DNA of 64,000 nt from Qipengyuania intermedia (GCF_019711615.1 NZ_JAIGNS010000003.1:186001-250000); one strand, 5' to 3'. Shown: positions 39,578-49,539, counted from the stretch's first letter. A program made the numbers and translations. Notes: generated from the letters alone by a model not told the origin.

Positions 39578-40885
39578 ATGCGACATATCGCGATTATCGG
39601 ATCGGGCCCGGCCGGATATTACACCGCCGAAGCTGCCGGAAAGCAGTGGGAGGATGACGCCCGCATCGATGTCTTCGACAAGCTCCCGGTGCCCTATGGG
39701 CTGATCCGTACCGGCGTTGCTCCGGACCACCAGTCGATCAAGGGCGTTGCGCGGCGGTATGAAAAGACAGCCCTGAGCGACAATGTGCGGTTTGTCGGGA
39801 ATGTAACGGTCGGCAATGACATCTCGGTTGCAGAACTGCAGGATCTTTACGACGCAGTGATTTTCGCTACCGGGGCGCCTGAAGACCGGTCATTGGGCCT
39901 CGACGGCGAAGACGCCCCGAACATCTTCGGCAGCGCCGCATTCGTGGGCTGGTACAACGGTCATCCGGAATTCGCAGGCATCGACCCCGACCTTTCGAAG
40001 CGGCACGCGGTGGTGATCGGCATGGGCAATGTCGCACTCGACGTCGCACGGATCCTCTCGAAAACGGAGGGCGAGCTGGCTGGCTCCGATATTGTCGAGC
40101 ATGCACTTTCGATCCTTCGCACTTCGAAGCTGGAGACAATCACAATCCTCGGCCGCCGCGGACCGCACCAGATCATGATGACACCGAAGGAACTCGGAGA
40201 ACTTATGCAGCTGGAAAGGGCCAGTCCCCATGTCGATCGCGACGACCTGCCGCCCGCAGACGATGACGCCATCCTCGAGCCCGGACTGAGGAAGTCGGTC
40301 ACCCTGCTCCGCGATTTTGCCGCGATCCCCGAAAACATTCATGGCGAAAAAGCTATCGCCATCGAGTTCGATTTCTTTGCCAATCCCGTCCGCTTCGTCA
40401 CTGAAAATGGTCGGCTCACCGGCGTCGAGGTCGAGCGAACTGTAATCGAGAAGGGCCGCGCCGTCGGTACCGGGGAGACTTACACGGTTCCCGCCGATGT
40501 CGCCGTCACATGCATAGGATACCGTTCCTCCGCCATCGCAGGCGTTCCCTTCGACGAACGCCAGGGCCGGTTTGCGAACGACGATGGCCGCATCCTCCCC
40601 GGCCTCTATTGCGTGGGCTGGGCCAAGAGAGGGCCTACAGGGACGATCGGGACAAATCGGCCCGATGGCTATGGCGTGATAGAAAAGGTGGCCGAGGACA
40701 TCGGACAGGGCGCTCGCAAGCGGGGGCGCGAGGGGTTCGACGAGCTTGCCCGCGAACGTGGTCTCGATATCGTGACCTTCCGCGATTGGCAGAAAATCGA
40801 GGAAGCGGAAACCGCCGCAGCGCGCGAAGGGGCACCGCGAGAGAAGTTCGTCGATATCGCCAGCATGATTGCTGCCCGCAATTAG
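39578..40885 (+). CDS. fprA: FprA-type ferredoxin--NADP+ reductase
   Basis: A 435-residue flavoprotein of the adrenodoxin-reductase type, moving electrons between NADPH and a ferredoxin. FAD motif: IAIIGSGPAGYYTAEAAGK. KLPVPYGLIRTGVAPDHQSI is the family signature, with the NADP-site VVIGMGNVALDVARIL and the C-terminal WAKRGPTGTIGTNRPDG. ATG at 39578 is supported by GGGGGAGAG about 9 bases upstream. It stands alone between the c-di-GMP genes and the PHA cluster. Its ferredoxin is not in the window. Confidence 0.93.
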   Translation: MRHIAIIGSGPAGYYTAEAAGKQWEDDARIDVFDKLPVPYGLIRTGVAPDHQSIKGVARRYEKTALSDNVRFVGNVTVGNDISVAELQDLYDAVIFATGAPEDRSLGLDGEDAPNIFGSAAFVGWYNGHPEFAGIDPDLSKRHAVVIGMGNVALDVARILSKTEGELAGSDIVEHALSILRTSKLETITILGRRGPHQIMMTPKELGELMQLERASPHVDRDDLPPADDDAILEPGLRKSVTLLRDFAAIPENIHGEKAIAIEFDFFANPVRFVTENGRLTGVEVERTVIEKGRAVGTGETYTVPADVAVTCIGYRSSAIAGVPFDERQGRFANDDGRILPGLYCVGWAKRGPTGTIGTNRPDGYGVIEKVAEDIGQGARKRGREGFDELARERGLDIVTFRDWQKIEEAETAAAREGAPREKFVDIASMIAARN

Positions 40886-40954
40886 GCGGAACACTGGCGC
40901 GCCGCCCCGCATTGGAATAGTAACAAGAACAAAGAAAAAGAGGATCTGTAACAC

Positions 40955-42643
40955 ATGGCACAGCTCGAAGACGAAGCCGCACAATCCACCAGCGCACTCG
41001 GCCCGCTAATCGGCCTGACGCGAGAGGATATTTTCGGTGCGGTTGCCGTCATGCTGCGCGAGACCGCATCCGATCCCCAAAGACTGGTGAAACATAGCCA
41101 GGAAGTCGGCCAGGACATGATCAAGATCATGACCGGCAAGAGCGAATTGGCACCCGACCCCAAGGACAAGCGTTTCCGCGATCCTGCATGGCAGTACAAT
41201 CCGTTCATGCGCGCTGGCATGCAGTACTACCTGGCTGTCCAGAAGGGCGCTTCCCGCTGGCTCGAAGACCTTGAACTCGACGAACTGGAGCGCGACCGCG
41301 CCCGCTTCATCTCGAACATCATCATCGACGGGCTTGCCCCCACGAATACGCTGGTCGGCAATCCGACGGCGCAGAAGATGGCTATCGATTCCGGCGGCCT
41401 CAGCCTGATCAAGGGCCTCAAGAACGCTTATGACGACATGGTCCACAACAAGGGCATGGTCAGCCAGGTCGACAAGAAGCCGTTCAAGCTGGGCGAAAAT
41501 ATCGCCACGTCAAAAGGCTCGGTGGTCCTGCGCACCGAAATGATGGAATTGGTCCAGTACGCACCGACCACCGACGAAGTTTACGAAATCCCGCAGCTCA
41601 CCATCCCGCCGCAGATCAACAAGATGTACATCAACGACCTGTCGCCGGAAAAATCGGTGGTGAAGTACCAGCTCGATAACGGCATCCAGACATTCGTCAT
41701 CAGCTGGAAGAACCCGACCAAGGAACAGGGCCACTGGGACATGGCGGACTATGTGCGTTCCTGCCGGGAAGCGATGGAAGCAGTCAGCAAGATTACCGGC
41801 TCCAAAAAGGTCAATGTGTCCGCCGGTTGTTCCGGCGGCCAGACAGCGTCGATGCTCGCCAGCAAGATGGCGTCCGACAAGGACGACCTGCTCGGTGCGC
41901 TGACGCTGATGGTCTGTGTCCTGCATCCCAAGCAGAACGATATCGAAGCCGGATCGCTGGTGTCGGAAAACGGCCTGGCCCTCGCCAAGCGTCGCGCGTC
42001 GAAGAAGGGTGTGATCAAGGGCGACGATCTTGCCCGCGGCTTCGCGTGGCTGCGTCCAAACGACCTGATCTGGAATTACGTGATCAACAACTACCTGCTC
42101 GGCCAGGATCCGCCGGCGTTCGACGTGCTGTTCTGGAATGCGGACGCGACCAATCTTTCAGCTGCTCTGATGGGTGACTTCCTGACCGTTTTCGAAACGC
42201 TTGCTTTCACCAGGCAGGGCGAAGTCGAGATGGTCGACCACAAGATCGACCTGTCCAAGGTCACCAGCGACCTGTTCATTCTCGGCGGTGTGACCGACCA
42301 TATTACCCCGTGGAAGGCCACCTACCGGTCGACGCGGCTGTTCGGTTCGAAGGATGTAACCTACGTCCTTTCCCATTCGGGGCACATGCAGGCCATCCTG
42401 AACCCTCCGGGTAACCCGAAAGCGCGCTACTACATACAGAAGGACGAGACAAAAAAGCTGCCCGAGACTGCCGACGAATGGCTCAAGGGAACCGAAGAGG
42501 TTTCAGGGTCTTGGTGGCCGTACTGGATGGAATGGGTGCAGAACCGTGCGGGCGAAAAGAAGAAGGCGCCTGCGAAATTGGGGAACAAAGCATACCAGCC
42601 GCTGGACCCCGCCCCCGGTCTCTACGTTATGGAGGAGTGCTGA
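40955..42643 (+). CDS. phaC: polyhydroxyalkanoate synthase
   Basis: A 562-residue class I-like PHA synthase, which polymerises hydroxyacyl-CoA into storage granules. The catalytic Cys292 lies in SAGCSGGQT, a slight variant of the usual G-x-C-x-G-G lipase-like box (Ala in place of the first Gly). Asp448 lies in VTDHITPW and His477 in HSGHMQAILNPPGNPKARYY. ISWKNPTKEQGHWDMADYV is a diagnostic stretch. AGAGGA lies 11 bases before the ATG. The depolymerase gene follows 31 bases on, so synthesis and breakdown are co-transcribed. Confidence 0.94.
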   Translation: MAQLEDEAAQSTSALGPLIGLTREDIFGAVAVMLRETASDPQRLVKHSQEVGQDMIKIMTGKSELAPDPKDKRFRDPAWQYNPFMRAGMQYYLAVQKGASRWLEDLELDELERDRARFISNIIIDGLAPTNTLVGNPTAQKMAIDSGGLSLIKGLKNAYDDMVHNKGMVSQVDKKPFKLGENIATSKGSVVLRTEMMELVQYAPTTDEVYEIPQLTIPPQINKMYINDLSPEKSVVKYQLDNGIQTFVISWKNPTKEQGHWDMADYVRSCREAMEAVSKITGSKKVNVSAGCSGGQTASMLASKMASDKDDLLGALTLMVCVLHPKQNDIEAGSLVSENGLALAKRRASKKGVIKGDDLARGFAWLRPNDLIWNYVINNYLLGQDPPAFDVLFWNADATNLSAALMGDFLTVFETLAFTRQGEVEMVDHKIDLSKVTSDLFILGGVTDHITPWKATYRSTRLFGSKDVTYVLSHSGHMQAILNPPGNPKARYYIQKDETKKLPETADEWLKGTEEVSGSWWPYWMEWVQNRAGEKKKAPAKLGNKAYQPLDPAPGLYVMEEC

Positions 42644-42674
42644 CACCCTCGTCGGCAAGCAACAGGATACGCGC

Positions 42675-43541
42675 GTGACCGCATCGAAAGACGAACCCAT
42701 GACCGCCACCATCGAGATGATCGAGGCAGGCGGTCGGACCTTGCGCGTCGCGCATTGGCGTCTGGACAAGGAAAGCGAGCATCCCCCGCTGCTGTTTTTC
42801 AATGGTATCGGGGCCAATATCGAAGCGGTCGCCCCCCTTGCCGAGATGCTGACCGAACGCGCATTCGTCATGTTCGATATGCCCGGCACGGGCGAAAGTC
42901 CCGATCCGGTGTTGCCGTACAATCCCTTCACGATGTGCTGGACCGCCAGCCAGATTCTCGATCGGCTGGGCGTCGAGACTGTCGACGTGATGGGCGTAAG
43001 CTGGGGCGGAGCAATGGCCCAGCATTTCGCTCTACAGCACCCCAAGCGCACGCGCAGGCTCGTACTCGCGGCCACCACTGCAGGTATGTTGATGGTGCCA
43101 GGCAATCCGGCAGCGCTCACCAAGATGGCCGATCCGCGCCGCTATATCGATGCGGAGTTCATGAACGAGCACTTTGCGACTCTGTATGGCGGGGTCGACC
43201 CCGATGGCGAGGCGCACCAGAAGGACAGCCATATCGGCCGCCTGAAACCGCCCTCCCCGCGCGGGTACATGTACCAATTGCTGGCTATGATCGGCTGGAC
43301 GAGCCTGCCTGCGCTGCCTTTCCTCAACAAGGAAGTGCTGATCATGATGGGCGACGACGACCAAATCGTGCCCTTGATCAATGGACGCATTCTTGCCTCG
43401 GCGATCCGCAATTCGCGGCTCGAAGTCATGGAGGGCGGCGGACATCTTTTCCTGCTGACCCATGCCGACGAGAGCGTGGCCAAACTCCGCGATTTCCTCG
43501 ACGCACCCCAGAGCGAAGCGGAATTGGGTCGCGCTGCCTGA
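42675..43541 (+). CDS. phaZ: poly(3-hydroxyalkanoate) depolymerase
   Basis: A 288-residue alpha/beta hydrolase of the intracellular PHA depolymerase type. The nucleophile Ser lies in VMGVSWGGAMAQ, Asp in MMGDDDQIVP and His in EGGGHLFLLTH. RTLRVAHWR and FFNGIGANIEAVAPL are characteristic of PhaZ. I chose GTG 42675 because AGGA lies 7 bases upstream; ATG 42699, which gives MTATIEMIEAGG, is a reasonable alternative with a weaker ribosome site. Granule mobilisation would feed the 3-hydroxybutyrate dehydrogenase at the left of the window if the polymer is PHB. Confidence 0.9.
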   Translation: MTASKDEPMTATIEMIEAGGRTLRVAHWRLDKESEHPPLLFFNGIGANIEAVAPLAEMLTERAFVMFDMPGTGESPDPVLPYNPFTMCWTASQILDRLGVETVDVMGVSWGGAMAQHFALQHPKRTRRLVLAATTAGMLMVPGNPAALTKMADPRRYIDAEFMNEHFATLYGGVDPDGEAHQKDSHIGRLKPPSPRGYMYQLLAMIGWTSLPALPFLNKEVLIMMGDDDQIVPLINGRILASAIRNSRLEVMEGGGHLFLLTHADESVAKLRDFLDAPQSEAELGRAA

Positions 43542-43613
43542 CCGGGCACATTCTCCGGCTGGACTCATCAGTTGCAATGTGGAACCTTCTCTCGCCGAGA
43601 GAGGAGACTTTAC

Positions 43614-45365
43614 ATGCCTGCATTCGACCTGGTCATCCGCGGAGGAACGATCGTCGACGGAAGCGGTGACGCCCGCTTTACCGGAGACGTCGCGATCAAG
43701 GGTGGCCTGATCGCCGCAGTAGGCGAAATTTCGGGCGATGCAGCGCAGGAAATCGACGCCTCCGGCCTGCTTGTGACGCCCGGCTTCGTCGATATCCACA
43801 CGCATTACGACGGACAGGCGACGTGGGACCAAGAAATGGCCCCCAGCAGCTGGCACGGCGTCACCACAGTGGTGATGGGCAATTGCGGCGTAGGCTTTGC
43901 GCCCGCCAAGCCTGACAAGCACGAATGGCTCATCGGCCTGATGGAAGGGGTCGAGGACATTCCCGGCACCGCACTCGCCGAGGGTATGAGCTGGGACTGG
44001 GAGACCTTCCCCGAATATCTCGACGCACTCGAAAAGCTGCCCCGAACGGTCGATGTCGGAACCCACGTCCCGCATGGCTCGGTTCGGGCGTATGTGCTTG
44101 GCGACCGCGAACGGCCCGGCGCTGTTCCGACCGACGAAGACATCAGGAAGATGTCTGCCATCGTCGAGGAAGGCGTGCGCGCCGGTGCCCTGGGCTTCTC
44201 GACCTCGCGTACGGTCTTGCACCGCGATGTCGACGGCGAGGTCGTGCCGGGGACCACGGCAACCAAGGAAGAACTCATCGAGATCGGCCGCGCCATGGGC
44301 CGCGCAGGCCACGGCGTGTTCGAGATGGCCAGCGACATGAAGCGCGACTGGGACGAGTTCGGCTGGATGGGCGCGCTGAGCCGCGAGACCGGCCTGCCCT
44401 GTACCTATGCTGCTCTGCAATCGATCGCCAAAGAGATGCCGCTCGACGAGCAGATCACCTCAATGCGCGCGGAAAATGACAATGGTGCCAATATCGTCGC
44501 CCAGATTGCGCTGCGGGGGAATGGCATCGTGATGGCGTGGCGGGGCACGGTCCATCCCTTCCGCCTCAAGCCGAGTTGGAAGGAAATCGAGGACATTCCG
44601 TGGGAGGACCAGAAAGCAAAGCTGTTCGACCCGGAATTCAAGGCCAGGCTGCTTGCCGAGCAACACGATTTCTCCGAGGTCAACCAAGACATCATCGGCC
44701 TGATCATGGTGGTGTGCGGTGGCTGGAACATGCAGTTCGAAATGGACCCCGACTTCAACTACGAGCCGACCGCCGAGGAAAGCATCCTCGAACGCGCGAA
44801 GGCCGCGGGCGTCTCGGGTGACGAATACGCCTACGACCTGCTCTGCCGCGACGACGGCAAGGGCTTTATCTACCTTCCCATCCTGAATTACGCGGACGGC
44901 AACCTCGATTTTCTCCACGACCTCCAGCACGCCGACGACACGGTCAACTCGCTGTCGGACGGCGGCGCGCATTGCGGCACGATCTGCGATGCGGCTTCGC
45001 CCACCTTCATGCTCCAGCACTGGGTGCGCGACCGTTCGCGCGGGACCATCGGCCTGGAGAATGCAATCAAGCGCCAGTGCAGTGACACGGCCCGTCTCTA
45101 CGGTCTCGAGGATCGCGGTGTACTCGCACCGGGCTATCTCGCAGACATCAACATTATCGACATGGAACGCCTGAAGCTGGGTAAGCCGTGGCTTGCGTTC
45201 GATCTACCCGCTGGCGGCAAGAGACTGCTGCAAAAGGCCGATGGATATGTCGCGACGATAAAGAATGGCGTCGTGACATTCCGCGAAGGAGAATGGACTG
45301 GCGAAACGCCGGGAGGTTTGATCCGCGGGCCGCAGCGTGCCGAACTGGCGGAGGCCGCAGAATGA
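43614..45365 (+). CDS. N-acyl-D-amino-acid deacylase-like amidohydrolase
   Basis: A 583-residue metal-dependent amidohydrolase. The N-terminus FDLVIRGGTIVDGSGDARF and the metal-site DIHTHYDGQATWD (His-x-His) are typical of the D-aminoacylase group. SDGGAHCG near residue 445 provides the conserved Asp, and GVLAPGYLADINIIDMERL the C-terminal hydrolase end. The exact substrate is unknown; many long members of this group act on compounds other than N-acyl-D-amino acids. GAGGAGA lies 6 bases before ATG 43614. Its TGA overlaps the MDR gene start (ATGA). Confidence 0.88.
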   Translation: MPAFDLVIRGGTIVDGSGDARFTGDVAIKGGLIAAVGEISGDAAQEIDASGLLVTPGFVDIHTHYDGQATWDQEMAPSSWHGVTTVVMGNCGVGFAPAKPDKHEWLIGLMEGVEDIPGTALAEGMSWDWETFPEYLDALEKLPRTVDVGTHVPHGSVRAYVLGDRERPGAVPTDEDIRKMSAIVEEGVRAGALGFSTSRTVLHRDVDGEVVPGTTATKEELIEIGRAMGRAGHGVFEMASDMKRDWDEFGWMGALSRETGLPCTYAALQSIAKEMPLDEQITSMRAENDNGANIVAQIALRGNGIVMAWRGTVHPFRLKPSWKEIEDIPWEDQKAKLFDPEFKARLLAEQHDFSEVNQDIIGLIMVVCGGWNMQFEMDPDFNYEPTAEESILERAKAAGVSGDEYAYDLLCRDDGKGFIYLPILNYADGNLDFLHDLQHADDTVNSLSDGGAHCGTICDAASPTFMLQHWVRDRSRGTIGLENAIKRQCSDTARLYGLEDRGVLAPGYLADINIIDMERLKLGKPWLAFDLPAGGKRLLQKADGYVATIKNGVVTFREGEWTGETPGGLIRGPQRAELAEAAE

Positions 45366-46372
45366 AAGCTATCCGCACTACTGCCACGCCATCCACGCTT
45401 GACGCTCTCGAACTCGTCGATATCGACGCGCCCCCTCCCCCGTCGGCGGGCGAGATCAGCGTGGAGATCAAGGCGAGCTCGCTGAACTATCACGACTATG
45501 CGGTCGTAAAGGGGATGATACCGACCGAGCAGGGACGCATTCCCATGTCGGACGGGGCCGGAGTGGTCACTGCAGTAGGTGAAGGTGTCACCGAATTCGC
45601 TGTCGGCGATCATGTGGTCAGCACCTTCTTTCCCGACTGGCTCGACGGGCGGCCGCCACAATCTGCTTTCACGCGCGTGCCCGGTGACGGGATCGACGGT
45701 TATGCGCGAGAACGCATCACCGCGCCGGCACATTGGTTCACCCGCGCCCCTGCCGGCTTCAGCCACGCGGAAGCAGCCACGCTGACGTGCGCCGGGCTGA
45801 CGGCATGGCGCGCTTTGTTCGTCGATTACGCGGTGAAGCCGGGCGATACCGTGCTCGTCCAGGGCACCGGAGGCGTTTCGATCTTCGCCTTGCAGTTCGC
45901 CAAGGCTGCGGGTGCCACCGTCATCGCCACCAGTTCCTCCGACGAAAAGCTGGAACGGGTCAAATCGATGGGTGCGGACCATCTCATCAACTACAAGGAG
46001 GTCGAGGCCTGGGGTCCGAAAGCCCTGGAACTGACGGGCGGTCGCGGGGTAGATTGCGTCGTCGAGATCGGCGGCGCCGGCACGCTGGACCAATCTATGC
46101 TGGCTACAAGGGTCGGGGGCCATGTTGCCCTGATTGGTGTGCTGGCCGGTTTTGCGGGTCCCGTGCAGACCGCCCTCCTGTTTTCGAAAAACCTGAAGGT
46201 GCAGGGACTGACCGTGGGCAGCCGTGCGATGCAGCAGGACATGATTGCTGCGATCGAGGCGAATGGCATCAAGCCGGTGATCAGCGACACATTTGCCCTT
46301 GGCGAACTGGCAGATGCTTTCCGCCACCAGGAAAGCGGCGGACACTTCGGCAAGATCGCTATCGAGATCTAA
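45362..46372 (+). CDS. zinc-independent MDR alcohol dehydrogenase/quinone reductase-like
   Basis: A 336-residue medium-chain dehydrogenase/reductase. GroES-like N-terminal domain with SSLNYHDYAVVKGMIP and MSDGAGVV; NAD(P)-binding VLVQGTGGVSIFALQFAKAAG; family residues GADHLINYK and GHVALIGVL. The usual zinc-ligand Cys/His set of classical alcohol dehydrogenases is not apparent at the catalytic position (HDY and DGAG stretches instead), so it is closer to quinone oxidoreductase-like members. It is coupled to the amidohydrolase by ATGA overlap, and its stop converges with the DUF2855 gene by a 4-base overlap. Substrate unknown. Confidence 0.87.
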   Translation: MKAIRTTATPSTLDALELVDIDAPPPPSAGEISVEIKASSLNYHDYAVVKGMIPTEQGRIPMSDGAGVVTAVGEGVTEFAVGDHVVSTFFPDWLDGRPPQSAFTRVPGDGIDGYARERITAPAHWFTRAPAGFSHAEAATLTCAGLTAWRALFVDYAVKPGDTVLVQGTGGVSIFALQFAKAAGATVIATSSSDEKLERVKSMGADHLINYKEVEAWGPKALELTGGRGVDCVVEIGGAGTLDQSMLATRVGGHVALIGVLAGFAGPVQTALLFSKNLKVQGLTVGSRAMQQDMIAAIEANGIKPVISDTFALGELADAFRHQESGGHFGKIAIEI

Positions 46373-47448
46373 GGCTCGATTACGATTCCCTTTGCGGGGT
46401 CGACCTTGCCACCCACCATTTCCACGAAGACTTCGCGGGCTGCGGCAAGCCCGGAATGGCGTTCGATCTCAATGGAATCGCCTGCGTCTTCCAGGAAGCC
46501 GCGCCAGCTTTCGGCGACCATCGCGCCTGCCTTTTCCGGGCCATGCTCCTTGAAGAGAGCCACTGCATGGTCCGGGGCGAAGAAGAGTGTGGGCGTCGGC
46601 CCGGGCAAATCCGCCGCGCCGCCCATGCCCGCACCTCGCTCCTCGATATGCGTCGCGCCAACGAGGCAGGAATATTTGAGTGCATCCCCGAAGTGCTGGT
46701 GCAGGTCGCGTAGCAGTCCGGCATTGCCGGCAAAGTCCACCGTAACGCTGGGCTCGACCGCGATCTGCCCCACAGCATCGTAGGGCAGGACTTGATCGTA
46801 AAGGCCGCTTGCTTTCACGAACTCCACATTGCCTGCTGACGTAAGACCAATGCGCCTAATTTCGGGCGAACGGCGTTTGGTCACGCTGGCGAGGCCCATC
46901 GCCGTCTTCGAGCTCGCGCTGGTGAGGATCACTTGCCCTGCACCGAACCAGTCCTGCGTGCGCATGAAATATTCGATAAGGAAGCCCGTCTTGAAGAGCG
47001 GTCCGAAGATCATGCGCTCTCCCTCGCGCGCGGGATCATGCTCCGGGTCGGCGGCAAGTCGGGAATACTGGTTGTAGATCGGGCTCATCGGCTGGCGATG
47101 TTCGGCCATATCCACGAAGCCCGAAGCTGATACCTTGCCAGGGATTACATCGAGATGGCTCGCCATGGGGAGATAGCCGTATACCCGCTCACCTTCCGCG
47201 AATTCCGGGTGTCTGCTTTCGATGACGCGAGCGTGGCCCCACATCGGAACGATCCCCTTGCCATCCGGGGCCGGAAAGAAATTCCAGTAACCGAACCCGT
47301 CGCCGACCACCGCATAGGTGATGTTGTTTGCCGTGACAGAGAAGCTCTCGATGGCGAGGCGCACACCGCCGTCGGCCAGCGGGCCAGCGTCGATCTCCAC
47401 CAGATCGGCGTTGGTCAGTTTCGATTTTTCGACGTGAACCTGCTGCAT
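46369..47448 (-). CDS. DUF2855-family protein
   Basis: A 359-residue member of DUF2855, a family related to MDR enzymes but of unknown function. Conserved points: FSVTANNITYAVVGDGFGYW near the start, VPMWGHARV, GERVYGYLPMA, PIYNQYSR, LTSASSKTAMGLA (a degenerate nucleotide-binding region), and SCLVGATHIE. The placement next to an MDR dehydrogenase in convergent orientation may be chance. The preferred start ATG 47448 is followed by the normal family N-terminus. No function is proposed. Confidence 0.85.
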   Translation of the reverse strand: MQQVHVEKSKLTNADLVEIDAGPLADGGVRLAIESFSVTANNITYAVVGDGFGYWNFFPAPDGKGIVPMWGHARVIESRHPEFAEGERVYGYLPMASHLDVIPGKVSASGFVDMAEHRQPMSPIYNQYSRLAADPEHDPAREGERMIFGPLFKTGFLIEYFMRTQDWFGAGQVILTSASSKTAMGLASVTKRRSPEIRRIGLTSAGNVEFVKASGLYDQVLPYDAVGQIAVEPSVTVDFAGNAGLLRDLHQHFGDALKYSCLVGATHIEERGAGMGGAADLPGPTPTLFFAPDHAVALFKEHGPEKAGAMVAESWRGFLEDAGDSIEIERHSGLAAAREVFVEMVGGKVDPAKGIVIEP

Positions 47449-47504
47449 GGCGCATCTCCCTCTTTGAGAGAGACGCTAGCCAAGCAACAACCCGATTGCG
47501 AGCG

Positions 47505-48626
47505 TTAAACCCGCATCGGCATCAGGACGTAGAGCGCCGGGCTGTCATCATCCTTGCGGATCAGTGTCGGCGCACCGGCATCGGCCAGGTGGATTTCGAC
47601 GGTGTCGCTGTCGATCTGGCCAAGGATGTCCTTGAGATAACCCGCATTGAAACCGATCTCGAAACCTTCGGCGCCATATTCGGCCGAAAGTTCTTCGGTA
47701 GCGGTGCCGTTGTCGGGCGAGGTGACGGTCAGTGTCACCTTGTCCTTGTCGAGCCCCATCTTCACCGCGCGGGTCTTCTCGGTCGCGATCGTCGCGACAC
47801 GGTCGACGCCTTCGTGGAAGGTGCGCGGGTCGATCTTGAGCAGCTTGTCATTACCCGTGGGGATAACCCGCGAGTAATCCGGGAAGGTACCGTCGATCAG
47901 TTTGCTGGTGAGGACCATTCCGCCTTCGCCGCCGAGGGTGAAACGGATCTTGCTGGCCGACAGGTCGATCTGGACGTTGGCGTCCATCTTCTCTTCCAGC
48001 AGCTTGCGCAGTTCGGCAACGGCTTTGCGCGGCACGATGACGTCGGGCATGCCTTCCGCGCCATCGGGGCGAGCCAGAGTGAAGCGTGCAAGGCGATGGC
48101 CATCGGTCGCGGCAGCCTTGAGCACGGGCTGGTCTTCGTCCGAAACATGCAGGAAGATGCCGTTCAGGTAATAGCGGGTTTCTTCCGTCGAGATCGCAAA
48201 CCGCGTGCGGTCGATCATCTCGGCAAGCGTCTTGGCCGGAAGTTCGAAGCTGGTCGGCAGGTCGCCTTCGACGATCACCGGGAAGTCATCGCGCGGCAGG
48301 GTGGGCAGCGAGAAGCGGCTACGGCCCGCCTTGATCGCCATGCGGTTGTCGGCGGTCTCCAGGCTGACCTGGCTGCCGTCGGGCAGCTTGCGCGCAATAT
48401 CGAAGAGGAGGTGCGCGGAAACGGTGACGGAACCGTCACTCTCGACACTGGCTTCCATGTGTTCGACCACTTGAAGGTCGAGGTCGGTCGCCATCACACG
48501 CAAACCGTCGCCTTCCGCCTCGATGAGGACGTTCGACAGGATGGGGATAGTGTTGCGCCGTTCGACGACGGACTGAACGTGGGAGAGACAGCGCAGCAGC
48601 GTGGCGCGTTCGATAGTGGCCTTCAT
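47505..48626 (-). CDS. dnaN: DNA polymerase III sliding clamp beta
   Basis: A 373-residue beta clamp giving processivity to the replicative polymerase. It has three similar clamp domains: MKATIERATLLRCLSHVQSV and NTIPILSNVLIEA at the start, the middle YYLNGIFLHV and LKAAATDGHRLA, and the C-terminal FNAGYLKDIL with LYVLMPMRV. GAAGGA lies 5 bases before ATG 48626. It lies away from dnaA and recF, at least within this window, which is common in alphaproteobacteria. It follows fabG with 157 bases between. Confidence 0.97.
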   Translation of the reverse strand: MKATIERATLLRCLSHVQSVVERRNTIPILSNVLIEAEGDGLRVMATDLDLQVVEHMEASVESDGSVTVSAHLLFDIARKLPDGSQVSLETADNRMAIKAGRSRFSLPTLPRDDFPVIVEGDLPTSFELPAKTLAEMIDRTRFAISTEETRYYLNGIFLHVSDEDQPVLKAAATDGHRLARFTLARPDGAEGMPDVIVPRKAVAELRKLLEEKMDANVQIDLSASKIRFTLGGEGGMVLTSKLIDGTFPDYSRVIPTGNDKLLKIDPRTFHEGVDRVATIATEKTRAVKMGLDKDKVTLTVTSPDNGTATEELSAEYGAEGFEIGFNAGYLKDILGQIDSDTVEIHLADAGAPTLIRKDDDSPALYVLMPMRV

Positions 48627-48783
48627 GGGTCCTTCTTTCGTCCCTGTTGGGCGAAGCAAGGGCCGGAATCGCCCCCGCGCGCCGGAATACGGATAACGAC
48701 CTTAGCGAGGCCGCCTAAAGGGGCAAGGCTCCGTCACGTCCGTAACCTGCCCCCTGATCGATTCCTTGGGGATAAAGGGGTAT

Positions 48784-49539
48784 TTAGCCCATCATCGCCA
48801 TGCCGCCGTTCACGTGCAGCGTCTGGCCGGTGACATAGGCAGCCTCGTCGCTGGCGAGATAGGCCACGGCCGCGCCGATCTCGTCGCCCTCGCCCATTCG
48901 GCCCATCGGGATCCGCCCGTTGATAGCGGCCTTCTGGTCGTCGGTGAGTGCATCGGTCATCGCCGTGCGGATGAAGCCCGGTGCGACGCAATTGACGGTG
49001 ATATTGCGGCTGGCGAGTTCCTGCGCGAGGCTCTTGCTCATGCCAGTGAGGCCGGCTTTCGCTGCCACGTAGTTCATTTGCCCGGGGTTGCCGGTATGGC
49101 CCACGACGCTGGTGATCGAAATGATGCGGCCGCCCTTGGCCTTCATCATCGGACGCGCGCTCGCTCGCATGAGACGGAAACTGGCCTCGAGGTTGATACG
49201 GATCACCTCGTCCCACTCCTCGTCCTTCATACGCATCGTCAGATTGTCGCGTGTGATCCCGGCGTTATTGACGAGGATATCCATCTTGCCGAGCGTGTCG
49301 ACAGTCGCCGGAATCAGCTCCTCAACCTGCGTCGTGTCGGACAGGTTGCAGGTAATCTCGACGTGGTCACCGCCGGTATCCGAGTTCAGCTGTTCGCGGA
49401 AGGCGCGCAGCTTGTCTCCGTTGGAGCCGGACAGCGCCAAACGCGCACCCTGGCGCGCCAGGGCATAGGCTATGGACGAGCCGATGCCGCCGCTGGCGCC
49501 GGTAACGAGTGCGGTCTTGCCCTCGAGGCTGAACATCAT
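48784..49539 (-). CDS. fabG: 3-oxoacyl-ACP reductase
   Basis: A 251-residue SDR that reduces 3-oxoacyl-ACP in fatty acid elongation with NADPH. LVTGASGGIGSSIA binds the nucleotide; ILVNNAGITRDNLTMRM is the FabG signature; catalytic Ser, Tyr and Lys lie in SITSVVGH and MNYVAAKAG; the end is GQTLHVNGGMAMMG. ATG at 49539 overlaps the fabD stop as ATGA, which settles the choice against the ATG at 49536. The expected acpP and fabF genes do not follow; dnaN does. Confidence 0.96.
   Translation of the reverse strand: MMFSLEGKTALVTGASGGIGSSIAYALARQGARLALSGSNGDKLRAFREQLNSDTGGDHVEITCNLSDTTQVEELIPATVDTLGKMDILVNNAGITRDNLTMRMKDEEWDEVIRINLEASFRLMRASARPMMKAKGGRIISITSVVGHTGNPGQMNYVAAKAGLTGMSKSLAQELASRNITVNCVAPGFIRTAMTDALTDDQKAAINGRIPMGRMGEGDEIGAAVAYLASDEAAYVTGQTLHVNGGMAMMG

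Noticed and set aside
46369..47448. Functional link between the DUF2855 gene and the MDR dehydrogenase
   Set aside because: They are convergent with only a 4-base overlap of stop codons; there is no shared promoter to support it.
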